Assembly (NCBI GenBank): GCA_947259105.1
Contig: CAMYKU010000032.1
Location: forward strand, 1 to 64,000
DNA from: an uncultured Alphaproteobacteria bacterium
GTDB taxonomy: Bacteria; Pseudomonadota; Alphaproteobacteria; UBA8366; JADFVY01
Direction: 5' to 3'
DNA: 64,000 nt
The notes under the pieces were generated by a model. It did no database searches, was not told the DNA's origin, and saw only the letters and a list, made by a program, of their open reading frames with translations. A program made the position numbers and the translations under genes. Of this stretch, positions 9,334 through 17,586 are shown in pieces. Within the stretch, counting starts at the first letter, position 1, and the number at the start of each line of letters is the position of its first letter.

Positions 9334-11664
9334 TCAGTTCCTCAGGGGTTTGCCGGTGTCAAGCATATGCTCGACCCGCGCCAGGGTGCCGGGATGCCGG
9401 ATCAGCGTCATGAAGGCCTTGCGCTCGAGCTTGAGCAGGTCGTCCTCGCCGACCTCGTCGACGATGTCGGTGTCGCCGCCGGTCAGGACTTGTTTCAGCT
9501 CCTCGATCACGACCCGGTCATGCGGCGTGACCAGCCCCTGGAGCTCGAACACGCGCACCGCCATCTCGATCGCCGCGCGTCCCGTCTCGCCGGGAAGGTT
9601 CAGCTTGACCTCCTCGGGCGGCGCATAGCCGTCGGCCAGCTCCAGCGCCTTCGCCTTGGCGTCGGCCAGCAGACGGTCGCGGTTCATGGTGATCGCGTCG
9701 CCTTCCCGCAGGATCATCAGCTCCTGCGCTTCGGCGGCCGATTTGGCGACCTTGGCCGTGCCGATCGTCTCGAAGGCCTTGGCCACGGGCGGCATGGGGC
9801 CCTTGGGCGCCTTCGGCGCCGTCGCCCAGCGGGTCAGCAACTCCTTGCAGCCGCCCCAGCCCGGAACCACCCCGACGCCGACCTCGACGAGGCCGGTATA
9901 GGTCTCCGCATGGGCCTGGATCGCATCGCTATGCAACAAGATCTCGCAGGCGCCGCCGAGCGCCATGCCGGACGGCGCGCCGACCACCGGGAAGGGCGCA
10001 TATTTCAGCGCCTTGTAGACCCGCTGGCCGTTGGCGACGAGGTCTTCGATCATCGGCCACAGCGCGACATTGGCGGCGAACAGGGCGAGGCCGATATTGG
10101 CCCCGACCGAGAAATTGGAGCCCTCGTTGTAGACCACCAGGCCCTTGTGGGCCTTGGGCACGATCCTGACCGCGTCCTCGACCATCTTCAGGGAATCCTG
10201 ATCGAGCGCATTCATCTTGCTGTGGAATTCCAGACACAGAATGCCGTCGCCGAGATCCCACAGGCTGGCCGACCCGTTGCGTTTGACCGGCTCGGAGTCG
10301 CGCTTGATATCCTCCAGCAGCAGCACGCCCTCGCGGCGCGTGAGGTCGGCATAGGCGCCATCGACGGTCAGGTACTGCAGCACACCGTCCTCGACCCGGT
10401 AGAAGCCGCCTGCTTCGGCCGCCTTCCGAAGCAGCGCCGGGACCTCGCGTCCCTCTGCCTCGAGGCGTTCGACCAGCCAGCCCGCACCGACCCGGTCGGC
10501 GAGTTGGAACGGCCCCTCCTTCCAGGCATAGCCGAGCCGCATCGCCTCGTCCGCCGCCGCGACGTCGTCGGCGATCTCCGGGATCAGCGAAGCCGCATAG
10601 GTCAGCACCTGCGAGAGCACCCGCCACGCGTAGGCGCCGGTCTTGTCGTCGTATTCGGCGAGTTTGCGCAGATCCCTACCGGCGGCCGTGACGCTTTCCA
10701 GCCGCGGACGCTGCGCCGGCGCGTATTCGCCGGTGGCAAGGTCGATGGCCTGCTTCTCGCGCTTGCCCCCTTCCCTGTCGAGCCGGTAGAAACCGCCCTT
10801 GCCCTTGCGGCCCGTATAGCCACCGTCGATCAGCTTCTGGAACAGCGGCAGATCGGTCTTGACCTCGTGATAGGCGTCGCTCTTGGGCAGTGCCGCGGTC
10901 AGTTCGCGCGACACGTGGCGACTGAGGTCCAGCCCGACCAGATCCAGCAGCCCGAACACGCCGGTCCTGGGGATGCCCATCGGCCGGCCCATGACGGCGT
11001 CCGCCTCTTCGACGTTCAGCCCGCCCTCGACCGCACCGGACACCGCCGCCTCGATCCAGAAGGCGCCGAGACGGTTGGCGATGAAGCCCGGCGTGTCCTT
11101 GGCGTCGACCACGCCCTTGCCGAGCCGGCGGTCGCAGAATTCGCGGATTGTCTGTACAGCCTCCGGACTGGTCGTCGGGCCGGACACGATCTCCAGCAGC
11201 CGCATATAGCGCGGCGGGTTGAAGAAATGGGTGACCAGGAATCTCTCGGCGAAGCCCTTCGGCATGCCCTTGGTCAGCACCGCGATCGGCAGCGTCGAGG
11301 TGTTCGACGAGACAATCGAGCCCTTCTTGCGATGCTTTTCGATCTTCTTGTAGAGGTCCTGCTTGATCTTCGGATCCTCGAGCACGGCCTCGAGAATCCA
11401 GTCGCAGTCCGCCAGTTTTTCCAGATCGTCCTCGATATTGCCGGGCGTCACCAGCTTCGCGTTGCGCCTGTGCATGAAGGGCGCCGGATCGGTCTTCAGC
11501 AGCCTGGCCAGCGCCCCCTGGGCGATGGCGCTGCGCCCGCCTTCCGGTGCGTCCTTCGGCACGATGTCAAGCAGCAGGACGGGTACCCCCGCATTGGCGA
11601 TATGCGCGGCGATGCCGCTGCCCATGACGCCGGCGCCGATGACGGCTGCGCGTTTGATCTCCAT
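9334..11664 (-). CDS. 3-hydroxyacyl-CoA dehydrogenase / enoyl-CoA hydratase fusion (FadN/FadB-like)
   Basis: A 776-residue bifunctional beta-oxidation enzyme. The N-terminal NAD-binding domain has VIGAGVMGSGIAAHIA from residue 8, the catalytic-His region VTHFFNPPRYMRLLEIV near 143, and a C-terminal 3HCDH domain to about 430. A crotonase-type hydratase domain follows, with GMALGGACEILLHSDAIQAHAETYTGLVEVGVGVVPGWGG near 575-615. This dehydrogenase-first order is the reverse of E. coli FadB and matches the FadN/YusL type. The start is the ATG at 11664 with GGAGG upstream. The thiolase gene ends 2 bp upstream and the dehydrogenase gene starts 3 bp downstream. Confidence 0.92.
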   Translation of the reverse strand: MEIKRAAVIGAGVMGSGIAAHIANAGVPVLLLDIVPKDAPEGGRSAIAQGALARLLKTDPAPFMHRRNAKLVTPGNIEDDLEKLADCDWILEAVLEDPKIKQDLYKKIEKHRKKGSIVSSNTSTLPIAVLTKGMPKGFAERFLVTHFFNPPRYMRLLEIVSGPTTSPEAVQTIREFCDRRLGKGVVDAKDTPGFIANRLGAFWIEAAVSGAVEGGLNVEEADAVMGRPMGIPRTGVFGLLDLVGLDLSRHVSRELTAALPKSDAYHEVKTDLPLFQKLIDGGYTGRKGKGGFYRLDREGGKREKQAIDLATGEYAPAQRPRLESVTAAGRDLRKLAEYDDKTGAYAWRVLSQVLTYAASLIPEIADDVAAADEAMRLGYAWKEGPFQLADRVGAGWLVERLEAEGREVPALLRKAAEAGGFYRVEDGVLQYLTVDGAYADLTRREGVLLLEDIKRDSEPVKRNGSASLWDLGDGILCLEFHSKMNALDQDSLKMVEDAVRIVPKAHKGLVVYNEGSNFSVGANIGLALFAANVALWPMIEDLVANGQRVYKALKYAPFPVVGAPSGMALGGACEILLHSDAIQAHAETYTGLVEVGVGVVPGWGGCKELLTRWATAPKAPKGPMPPVAKAFETIGTAKVAKSAAEAQELMILREGDAITMNRDRLLADAKAKALELADGYAPPEEVKLNLPGETGRAAIEMAVRVFELQGLVTPHDRVVIEELKQVLTGGDTDIVDEVGEDDLLKLERKAFMTLIRHPGTLARVEHMLDTGKPLRN

Positions 11665-11666
11665 GG

Positions 11667-12806
11667 TCACACCGCCTCCAGAATGGTCGCGATACCCTGC
11701 CCACCGCCGATGCACTGCGTCGCCAGGGCGTATTTGCCCTTCTCGCGCTTCATCACCTGCGCTGCCTTGCCGGTGATGCGCGCTCCGGTCGCGCCCAGGG
11801 GATGGCCCAGCGCGACGGCGCCGCCATCCAGGTTCGTCTTTTCGTAGTCGAAGGGCATTTCGCGGTGACAGGCAATCACCTGGCTGGCGAAGGCCTCGTT
11901 CATCTCGATCACATCCATGTCGTCGAGCTTCAGCCCGGCGCGCTGCAGCGCCTTGTTTGTGGCCACGACCGGGCCGATCCCCATGATCTCGGGCTGGCAG
12001 CCGGCGACGGCGATGCTCTTGACCCGGGCCAGCGTTTCGAGACCGTTCTTCGCCGCGTAGTCCTCCGTGCAGACCAGCACTGCGGAGGCGCCGTCGGTCA
12101 GCGGCGAGGACGTGCCGGCGGTCACCGATCCGCCCTCGCGGAAGGCGGGCTTCAGACCGGCCAGCGCCTCCTTGCTGGTGTCCGGGCGGATGCAGCCGTC
12201 GCGGTCGACGATGCCGTCCTTGGTTTCGACGGGCACGATCTCGTCGGCGAGCCGGCCGGCGTCCTGGGCCGTCGCCGCCTTGGCATGGCTTTTAACGGAG
12301 AATTCCTCTTGTTCGTCTCGGGTTATCTGATATTTCTCGACCAGATTCTCCGCCGTTTCACCCATCGACATGTAGGCGCCCGGGACGTTCGCGGCGAGCC
12401 CCGCATTGGGCATCGGGTTGTAGCCGCCGACCGGCACCCTTGTCATCGATTCGACCCCGGCGCAGACGAAGACATCGCCCGCGTCCATCTTGATCGCGCC
12501 GGCCGCCATGTGGATCGCGTTCATCGACGAGCCGCAGAAGCGGTTGATCGTGGCCCCGCCGACGGCGATGGGCAGGTCCGACAGCAGCCCGACCAGCCGC
12601 GCAACGTTGAGCCCCTGCTCCGCCTCGGGCATGGCGCAGCCGCAGATCAGGTCCTCGATGTCCTCGGGCTTCACGCCGGTTCGCTCGATCAGCCCGCGGA
12701 CGGCGGCGGCGGCCAGGTCGTCGGGCCGCACGCGCACGAGTTCGCCCCTGTTGGCGAAAGTGAAGGGGGTCCGGGCATAGCCCGCGATGACGACGTTCCT
12801 GCTCAT
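11667..12806 (-). CDS. fadA: Acetyl-CoA acyltransferase (3-ketoacyl-CoA thiolase)
   Basis: A 379-residue thiolase that cleaves 3-ketoacyl-CoA with CoA, the last beta-oxidation step. The nucleophile is Cys91 in INRFCGSSMNAIHMAAGAI. The second catalytic set is His335 in GGAVALGHPLGATGARI and Cys365 in ALATQCIGGGQG. NEAFASQ marks the conserved N-E-A-F loop. Its start codon overlaps the MerR stop by 4 bases (ATGA), a sign of translational coupling. The symbol fadA is assigned from the pairing with the hydroxyacyl dehydrogenase/hydratase; a more specialised substrate is possible. Confidence 0.92.
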   Translation of the reverse strand: MSRNVVIAGYARTPFTFANRGELVRVRPDDLAAAAVRGLIERTGVKPEDIEDLICGCAMPEAEQGLNVARLVGLLSDLPIAVGGATINRFCGSSMNAIHMAAGAIKMDAGDVFVCAGVESMTRVPVGGYNPMPNAGLAANVPGAYMSMGETAENLVEKYQITRDEQEEFSVKSHAKAATAQDAGRLADEIVPVETKDGIVDRDGCIRPDTSKEALAGLKPAFREGGSVTAGTSSPLTDGASAVLVCTEDYAAKNGLETLARVKSIAVAGCQPEIMGIGPVVATNKALQRAGLKLDDMDVIEMNEAFASQVIACHREMPFDYEKTNLDGGAVALGHPLGATGARITGKAAQVMKREKGKYALATQCIGGGQGIATILEAV

Positions 12807-13234
12807 TGTCGCGCCTTTCGGGTGGGTTTGCAGTTCGGGTCGGCCAGCCAGCGTTCGGTGGCGGCCACGATGTCACGCAGTTCAGCGATGGTCGCGTCGA
12901 TGTCCCTGCGCTGCTGTTCCAGCGCCGCGATCCGCTCGCCAACCGTGGCCAGCAGCGTTTCCATCTGCTGGCGCTGGCCGGGCCCGGCCTCGTAGAGATC
13001 CAGCCATTCGCGGATTTCCCGCAGGCTGAAGCCCAGCCGCTTGCCGCGCAGGATGAGGATCAGCCGTCCCCGGTCGCGATGGGTATAGACCCGCGTATTG
13101 CCGATGCGCCGGGGCTCGATCAGCCCCTTGTCCTCATAGAAGCGCAGCGCGCGGGCGGTCACGCCGAGATTCGCGGCCAGTTCGGTCACGGAGAAAAGAT
13201 CTGTATGGCTCGAGGCGTCCATGGCATGCACCAT
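12803..13234 (-). CDS. MerR-family transcriptional regulator of the beta-oxidation operon
   Basis: A 143-residue MerR protein. The winged helix-turn-helix is at about 14-80 (FSVTELAANLGVTARALRFYEDKGLIEPRRIGNTRVYTHRDRGRLILILRGKRLGFSLREIREWL), followed by a coiled-coil dimerisation helix around 85-125. There is no cysteine-rich metal-binding tail, so a metal sensor is unlikely; acyl-CoA-linked MerR regulators such as LiuR are a better parallel. It is the first gene of its operon and overlaps the thiolase start by 4 bp. The ATG at 13234 has GAGG 8 bases upstream. The AT-rich 80 bp before it contain a TTGACG element at 13254-13259 and presumably the autoregulated operator. Confidence 0.85.
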   Translation of the reverse strand: MVHAMDASSHTDLFSVTELAANLGVTARALRFYEDKGLIEPRRIGNTRVYTHRDRGRLILILRGKRLGFSLREIREWLDLYEAGPGQRQQMETLLATVGERIAALEQQRRDIDATIAELRDIVAATERWLADPNCKPTRKARQ

Positions 13235-13316
13235 ACACGCAACCTCACCTATACGTCAATACAATCACGAAAACGTTATTTGTATCTCATAAAGGTAAAA
13301 TCGGACCGGATGGACG

Positions 13317-13805
13317 TCATTTGCGCTCTCCCGGAAGGGCAATGGCGCGGCCGGCCTGTTTCGGCACCGGCAGCCCCGCATGTGCGGCCCGGATCGCAGC
13401 CAGCCGGTCGGCGATCTCCGGCGGGAACGGCGCCGATTTCGGGCCGCTAATGTCGACATGAACCAGCATATGCTCACCGGTGGCCAGCAGATCGCCGCTG
13501 CCGGCATGATACATGCTGTGGAACAGCCGGTAACGCTTTTCGTCGTGGCCCAGGAGTTGCGTTTCGACGCGCACCGCCCCGCCTTCGGAGACCTCCTGCA
13601 GATACATCACATGGGTCTCCAGCGTGTAGATCGAGGTGTTGCTGCGCTTGCGGTATTCCGAATGCTGGCCGGCAAAATCCATGAACGCATCGGTCGCATG
13701 GCTGAACACCAGCACGTAATACGCCTCGTTCATATGCCCGTTGTAGTCCAGCCAGTCCGGCCTGACAGTCGCGCGGTGCAGGCAAAGCGGCGCGTCGATG
13801 GTCAT
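13317..13805 (-). CDS. Hotdog-fold thioesterase, probable betainyl-CoA thioesterase
   Basis: A 162-residue 4HBT-type thioesterase. The N-terminal DWLDYNGHMNEAYYVLVFSHATDAFMDF contains the Asp and the GHMN pattern of this fold, followed by typical strands (YTLETHVMYLQEVSEGGAVRVETQLLG). In carnitine-degrading bacteria a thioesterase of this class hydrolyses betainyl-CoA released by the BKACE enzyme, and in some species it is fused to carnitine dehydrogenase. Here it is divergent from the BKACE and dehydrogenase genes across 727 bp, which supports that role by context. I chose the ATG at 13805; the longer frame upstream has no protein-like pattern. Confidence 0.75.
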   Translation of the reverse strand: MTIDAPLCLHRATVRPDWLDYNGHMNEAYYVLVFSHATDAFMDFAGQHSEYRKRSNTSIYTLETHVMYLQEVSEGGAVRVETQLLGHDEKRYRLFHSMYHAGSGDLLATGEHMLVHVDISGPKSAPFPPEIADRLAAIRAAHAGLPVPKQAGRAIALPGERK

Positions 13806-14532
13806 GGCGAATCCCTGTCGTTGCCGGGAAGCATAGAGCATGAATCGGGTCGTGCGGAAGCGTCTCCGCACGGGCGAGCCAGCGTGGCCGCAATCCATGC
13901 ACTGCGCACTGCGCCAAATCGGGAAACTTGCTTTCGGGGGAACCGGCCTTGGCCGTTGTTGCCCTTTCGGCATTGCGCGCAGCCACCAGCAAATAGCGCG
14001 CAAATTAAAGGAGGCGCCAAGTGCTCAGACGCGGAGTCTTCGCATCGCACCCTCGCGGGCACATCCTGACGCCTCCTGAACCGTTCCGTCTGCAGCTATC
14101 TCGACCCGGTTGGCCCGAAGGCCTCCCGAACCGGTACACCTGCTGGCTTCCCGATCCACACGTCGTTCGGTCCGAAAACCTCGCGTCGTGCAATTGAATA
14201 TTGCCGGTCATTCAAATCGGTGGCAATAGAAAAATCGCCGCTGAAGTCATTTTCTTGTGGATTACATAGTGTTTATCTTGTGTATAACTTGATTATTTCT
14301 GTGGATAACATGGTGTCTTTCGTGTGAATAAGTTGCCAAATTCGCTGATATATCCGGCCCCTACCCCCTCTCCTCCCGCGGTGGATGACCGGGATGGGCG
14401 CGGCAAGCCCGGAAGAATCGCCGTCGCAAAAAAGCTTTCCCTGGTCGGTCGAACGCAAATACCCTGAGGGATATTCCACCAAGATGCGCGTCGTGGAGCA
14501 GGACGCTGGCCGCCGGTTCAGGGAGGAGAGAC
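13806..14532. other. 727-bp divergent intergenic region with an AT-rich core
   Basis: No gene is supported here. Around 14010-14077 is an inverted pair, AGGAGGCG and CGCCTCCT. From about 14195 to 14350 the base composition drops sharply to AT-rich, and this core carries the DnaA-box-like array listed separately. The promoters of the thioesterase gene and of the BKACE operon must lie somewhere in this region; I could not fix them. GGAGGAG just before 14533 is the BKACE ribosome site. Confidence 0.6.
14255..14338. promoter_or_regulatory. Array of four DnaA-box-like 9-mers in a 44-bp direct duplication
   Basis: Four sites in one orientation read TGTGGATTA (14256-14264), TGTGTATAA (14279-14287), TGTGGATAA (14300-14308) and TGTGAATAA (14323-14331). 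The last three match the DnaA-box consensus TGTGNATAA exactly and the first differs at one base. Spacing is 23, 21 and 23 bp, about two helical turns. The flanks also repeat: sites 1 and 3 are followed by CATAGTGT/CATGGTGT and sites 2 and 4 by CTTG/GTTG, so the array is a 44-bp unit present twice. It sits in an AT-rich island. It could be a replication origin, a DnaA-titrating locus or a DnaA-controlled operator; the sequence alone does not decide. Confidence 0.7.
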
Positions 14533-15414
14533 ATGAACACCGATGTCATTATCGCGTGCGCCGTCACCGGATCCGGCGACTCGGTCGGCAAGCATCCGGA
14601 TATTCCCGTCACCCCGGAACAGATCGCCAATGCCGCCATCGAGGCCGCGAAGGCCGGCGCGGCGGTCGCCCACTGCCATGTGCGCGAGCCAGATACCGGC
14701 AAGCCGAGCCGCCGGGTCGATCTCTATGAAGAGGTCGTCGAGCGCATCCGCGCCAGCGATACCGACGTCATCATCAACCTGACCGCCGGCATGGGCGGCG
14801 ACTACGTGCCCGACCCGGATGACCCGACCCGGGGCATCGAGGGCACGGACCTGGTCAGCGCCACCGAGCGCCTGGCCCATGTCGAGGCGATCCAGCCGGA
14901 AATCTGCTCGCTCGACTGCGGCTCGCTGAATTTCGGCGACAGCCTCTATATCAGCACCCCCGCCATGCTGCGACAGATGGCCAAACGCATCCAGGAACTG
15001 GGCGTGAAACCGGAACTGGAAATCTTCGAGATGGGGCATCTGCGCTTCGCCAACCAGCTCGTCGCCGAGGGGCTGGTGGATGCGCCGCCGCTCTACCAGA
15101 TCTGCCTCGGCATTCCCTGGGCGCTGGGCGCGGACCCGGACACCATGCGGCTGATGCGCGACAATTTGCCGGACGGCGCGAACTGGTTCTCCTTCGGCAT
15201 CGGGCGCACGCAGATGCCGATGGCGGCGACCGCGGCGATCCTTGGTGGCAATGTGCGGGTCGGGCTGGAGGACAACCTCTATCTCGAGAAGGGCGTGTTC
15301 GCCAGCAACGCACAGCTCGTCGAACGCGCCGCCGAGATCGTGCGCCTGCTGGGCGGGCGCACGCTGACCCCCGGCGAGGCCCGCGAGAAGCTGGGCCTCA
15401 GGCCGCGCAACTGA
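14533..15414 (+). CDS. Beta-keto acid cleavage enzyme (BKACE), probable 3-dehydrocarnitine cleavage enzyme
   Basis: A 293-residue member of the DUF849/BKACE family. These TIM-barrel enzymes use a divalent metal to cleave a 3-keto acid with acetyl-CoA, giving acetoacetyl-CoA and a shortened acid or CoA ester. The metal-binding H47-x-H49 in AHCHVRE and the [29 protein letters not shown] block near 235-265 are both present. The next gene is a carnitine-dehydrogenase homologue, which points to 3-dehydrocarnitine as substrate and betainyl-CoA as product. The start has GGAGGAG 5 bp upstream. The family covers other keto acids, so the substrate is inferred from context. Confidence 0.85.
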   Translation: MNTDVIIACAVTGSGDSVGKHPDIPVTPEQIANAAIEAAKAGAAVAHCHVREPDTGKPSRRVDLYEEVVERIRASDTDVIINLTAGMGGDYVPDPDDPTRGIEGTDLVSATERLAHVEAIQPEICSLDCGSLNFGDSLYISTPAMLRQMAKRIQELGVKPELEIFEMGHLRFANQLVAEGLVDAPPLYQICLGIPWALGADPDTMRLMRDNLPDGANWFSFGIGRTQMPMAATAAILGGNVRVGLEDNLYLEKGVFASNAQLVERAAEIVRLLGGRTLTPGEAREKLGLRPRN

Positions 15415-15433
15415 CCCGGACCGGACAACGGAC

Positions 15434-16417
15434 ATGAAGGAAGTCAGGAAGATCGCGGTGGTCGGCACCGGCGTCATCGGCGCCGGCTGGGCGACCCGTT
15501 GCCTTGCCCGCGGCATCGACGTGGTGGCGACCGACCCCGGGCCGGATGCGGAGGCGAAACTGCGCGCATCGCTGGATAACGCCCGCCCGGCGGCCAGGAA
15601 ACTCTACGGTTCGCCGGACGTATCGCCGGGCGCCCTCACTTTCGTCGGCAGCGTTGCGGACGCGGTGGCCGATGCCGATTTCGTCCAGGAAAGCGCGCCC
15701 GAGCGCGAGGACCTGAAGCGCAAGCTGCACGCCCAGATCGATGCGGCGGCGCGGCCGGGCGTGATCGTGGCCTCGTCGTCGTCGGGCCTGATGCCGACCG
15801 CGATCCAGGCGGATTGCAGACATCCCGAACGCGTATTGATCGGCCATCCCTTCAACCCGGTCTATCTGCTGCCGCTCTGTGAGGTGGTGGGCGGCGAGAA
15901 GACCTCGGCGGAAAACATTCAGCAGGCTTGTATGTTCTACCGCTCGATCGGCATGTACGCGCTGCATGTGCGCAAGGAAATCGAGGGCTACCTTTCGGAT
16001 CGGCTGCAGGAGGCAATCTGGCGCGAAATCCTGCATCTGGTGAATGACGGCGTGGCAACCACCGGCGAGCTCGACGACGCCATCAAGTACGGCCCCGGCC
16101 TGCGCTGGGCGATCATGGGGACCAACCTGATCTTCCATCTGGCCGGCGGCGATGCCGGCATGCGCCATATGCTGCATCAGTTCGGCCCGGCCCTGAAACT
16201 GCCCTGGACCAGACTGGAAGCGCCGGAACTGACCGCGGAGCTGATCGACCGCATGGTCGAGGGCACGCAAGCGCAGGCGGCGGGCAAGACGGTCAAGGAG
16301 CTGGAGCAACTGCGCGACAACTGCCTGATCGACATCATGCGCGCGCTGCAGAAGTATGAAACGGGCGCCGGCAAGGTGCTGGCCGAGGACGAAGCGCGCC
16401 GCAAGGCGGGAGGGTAA
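15434..16417 (+). CDS. L-carnitine 3-dehydrogenase
   Basis: A 327-residue 3-hydroxyacyl-CoA-dehydrogenase-fold protein with an NAD-binding motif IAVVGTGVIGAGWATRC from residue 7. The His-containing loop IGHPFNPVYLLPLCEVV is near 136-152 and is followed by the family's helical C-terminal domain. Its length and the GDAGMRHMLHQFGPALKLPWTRLEAPELT segment fit L-carnitine dehydrogenases, which oxidise L-carnitine to 3-dehydrocarnitine. It starts 19 bp after the BKACE gene and 3 bp before the flavoprotein gene. This is the single-domain form; the thioesterase fused to it in some rhizobia is encoded separately here. Confidence 0.85.
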   Translation: MKEVRKIAVVGTGVIGAGWATRCLARGIDVVATDPGPDAEAKLRASLDNARPAARKLYGSPDVSPGALTFVGSVADAVADADFVQESAPEREDLKRKLHAQIDAAARPGVIVASSSSGLMPTAIQADCRHPERVLIGHPFNPVYLLPLCEVVGGEKTSAENIQQACMFYRSIGMYALHVRKEIEGYLSDRLQEAIWREILHLVNDGVATTGELDDAIKYGPGLRWAIMGTNLIFHLAGGDAGMRHMLHQFGPALKLPWTRLEAPELTAELIDRMVEGTQAQAAGKTVKELEQLRDNCLIDIMRALQKYETGAGKVLAEDEARRKAGG

Positions 16418-16420
16418 CCC

Positions 16421-17581
16421 ATGGATTTCGGACTGACCGAAGAGCAGAACATGGTGGTGCAGACGGTTCGCGCCTTCGTCGAGAACGAGCTCTACCCGCT
16501 GGAAGCCGAGCTGGAGCGCAGCGGCGAGCTGCCGCGCGAGATCGCCCGCGATATCCAGGACAAGGTGCTGAAGATGGGCTTCTATGCGCCCAACATCCCG
16601 GAAGAGTTCGGCGGCGGCGGGCTGGACAATCTCACATTCGCCCTGCTGGAGCGCGAGCTCGGCCGCACCTCGATGGGCCTCAACCACTGGTGGGGCCGGC
16701 CGTCCAATATCCTCTGCGCCGGCACGCCGGAGCAGTTGGAGCGGTACCTGATCCCGTGCGTGAAGGGCGAGCGGCACGACGCGCTGGCGATGACCGAGCC
16801 CGATGCGGGATCGGACGTGCGCGGCATGAAATGCGCGGCCCGGCGCGACGGCGGCGACTGGGTGATCAACGGCACCAAGCATTTCATCAGCCATGCCGAC
16901 ATTGCCGATTTCGTCATCACCTTCATCGCCACCGGCGAGGAAGAGACATCGCGCGGGCCCAGGAAGCGCATCACCTGTTTCCTGATCGACCGCGATACGC
17001 CGGGCTTCGAAATCCGCAAGGGCTACAACTCGGTCTCGCACCGCGGCTATCAAAACTGCATCCTGGATTTCGACGACTGCCGGGTGGCGGACGCCCAGAT
17101 CCTCGGCGCGGAAGGCAAGGGCTTCGAGGTCGCCAATGACTGGCTCTACGCGACGCGCATCACGGTGGCGACCATGTGCGTCGGACGGGCGCGGCGGGTC
17201 TTCGACATCGCCGCTGAATGGTGCGCCACCCGAAAACAGTTCGGCCAGACCATCGGCAAGTTCCAGGGAACGTCGTTCAAACTGGCCGACATGATCACCG
17301 AAATCGACGCTGCGGACTGGCTGACCCTCGCCGCTGCCTGGACGCTGGACCAGGGCGGGGACGCCAACCGCGAGATCGCCTCAGCCAAGCTCTATGCGTC
17401 CGAGATGCTGGCGCGAGTGACCGACCACGCGATCCAGATCCATGGCGGCATGGGGCTGATGGACGACCTGCCGCTGGAGCGGTTCTGGCGCGACGCAAGG
17501 GTCGAGCGCATCTGGGACGGCACATCCGAGATCCAGCGCCACATCATCTCGCGTGCGATTTTGCGGCCGCTGGAGGGGTGA
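16421..17581 (+). CDS. Acyl-CoA dehydrogenase, CaiA/gamma-butyrobetainyl-CoA dehydrogenase-like
   Basis: A 386-residue acyl-CoA dehydrogenase of the standard class. It shows ALAMTEPDAGSDVRGMK near 123-139, WVINGTKHFISHADIADF, and the C-terminal IQIHGGMGLMDDLPLERFWRDARVERIWDGTSEIQRHIISR with Glu370 at the usual base position. In the carnitine context the likely reaction is interconversion of gamma-butyrobetainyl-CoA and crotonobetainyl-CoA, as for CaiA. The start follows GGGAGGG by a few bases and lies 3 bp after the previous stop, so it is cotranscribed. The substrate is inferred from neighbours, not from a diagnostic residue. Confidence 0.88.
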   Translation: MDFGLTEEQNMVVQTVRAFVENELYPLEAELERSGELPREIARDIQDKVLKMGFYAPNIPEEFGGGGLDNLTFALLERELGRTSMGLNHWWGRPSNILCAGTPEQLERYLIPCVKGERHDALAMTEPDAGSDVRGMKCAARRDGGDWVINGTKHFISHADIADFVITFIATGEEETSRGPRKRITCFLIDRDTPGFEIRKGYNSVSHRGYQNCILDFDDCRVADAQILGAEGKGFEVANDWLYATRITVATMCVGRARRVFDIAAEWCATRKQFGQTIGKFQGTSFKLADMITEIDAADWLTLAAAWTLDQGGDANREIASAKLYASEMLARVTDHAIQIHGGMGLMDDLPLERFWRDARVERIWDGTSEIQRHIISRAILRPLEG

Positions 17582-17586
17582 CGCGG

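Noticed and set aside
7081-11847. Plus-strand open frame of 1588 codons opposite the beta-oxidation genes
   Set aside because: It is a shadow of three well-supported minus-strand genes; its product is Arg/Gly/Ala-rich with no domain pattern. Long antisense frames are expected at this GC content.
14385-14729. Frame overlapping the BKACE start
   Set aside because: It runs into BKACE in another frame and becomes Arg-rich shadow sequence; the BKACE start has a strong ribosome site.
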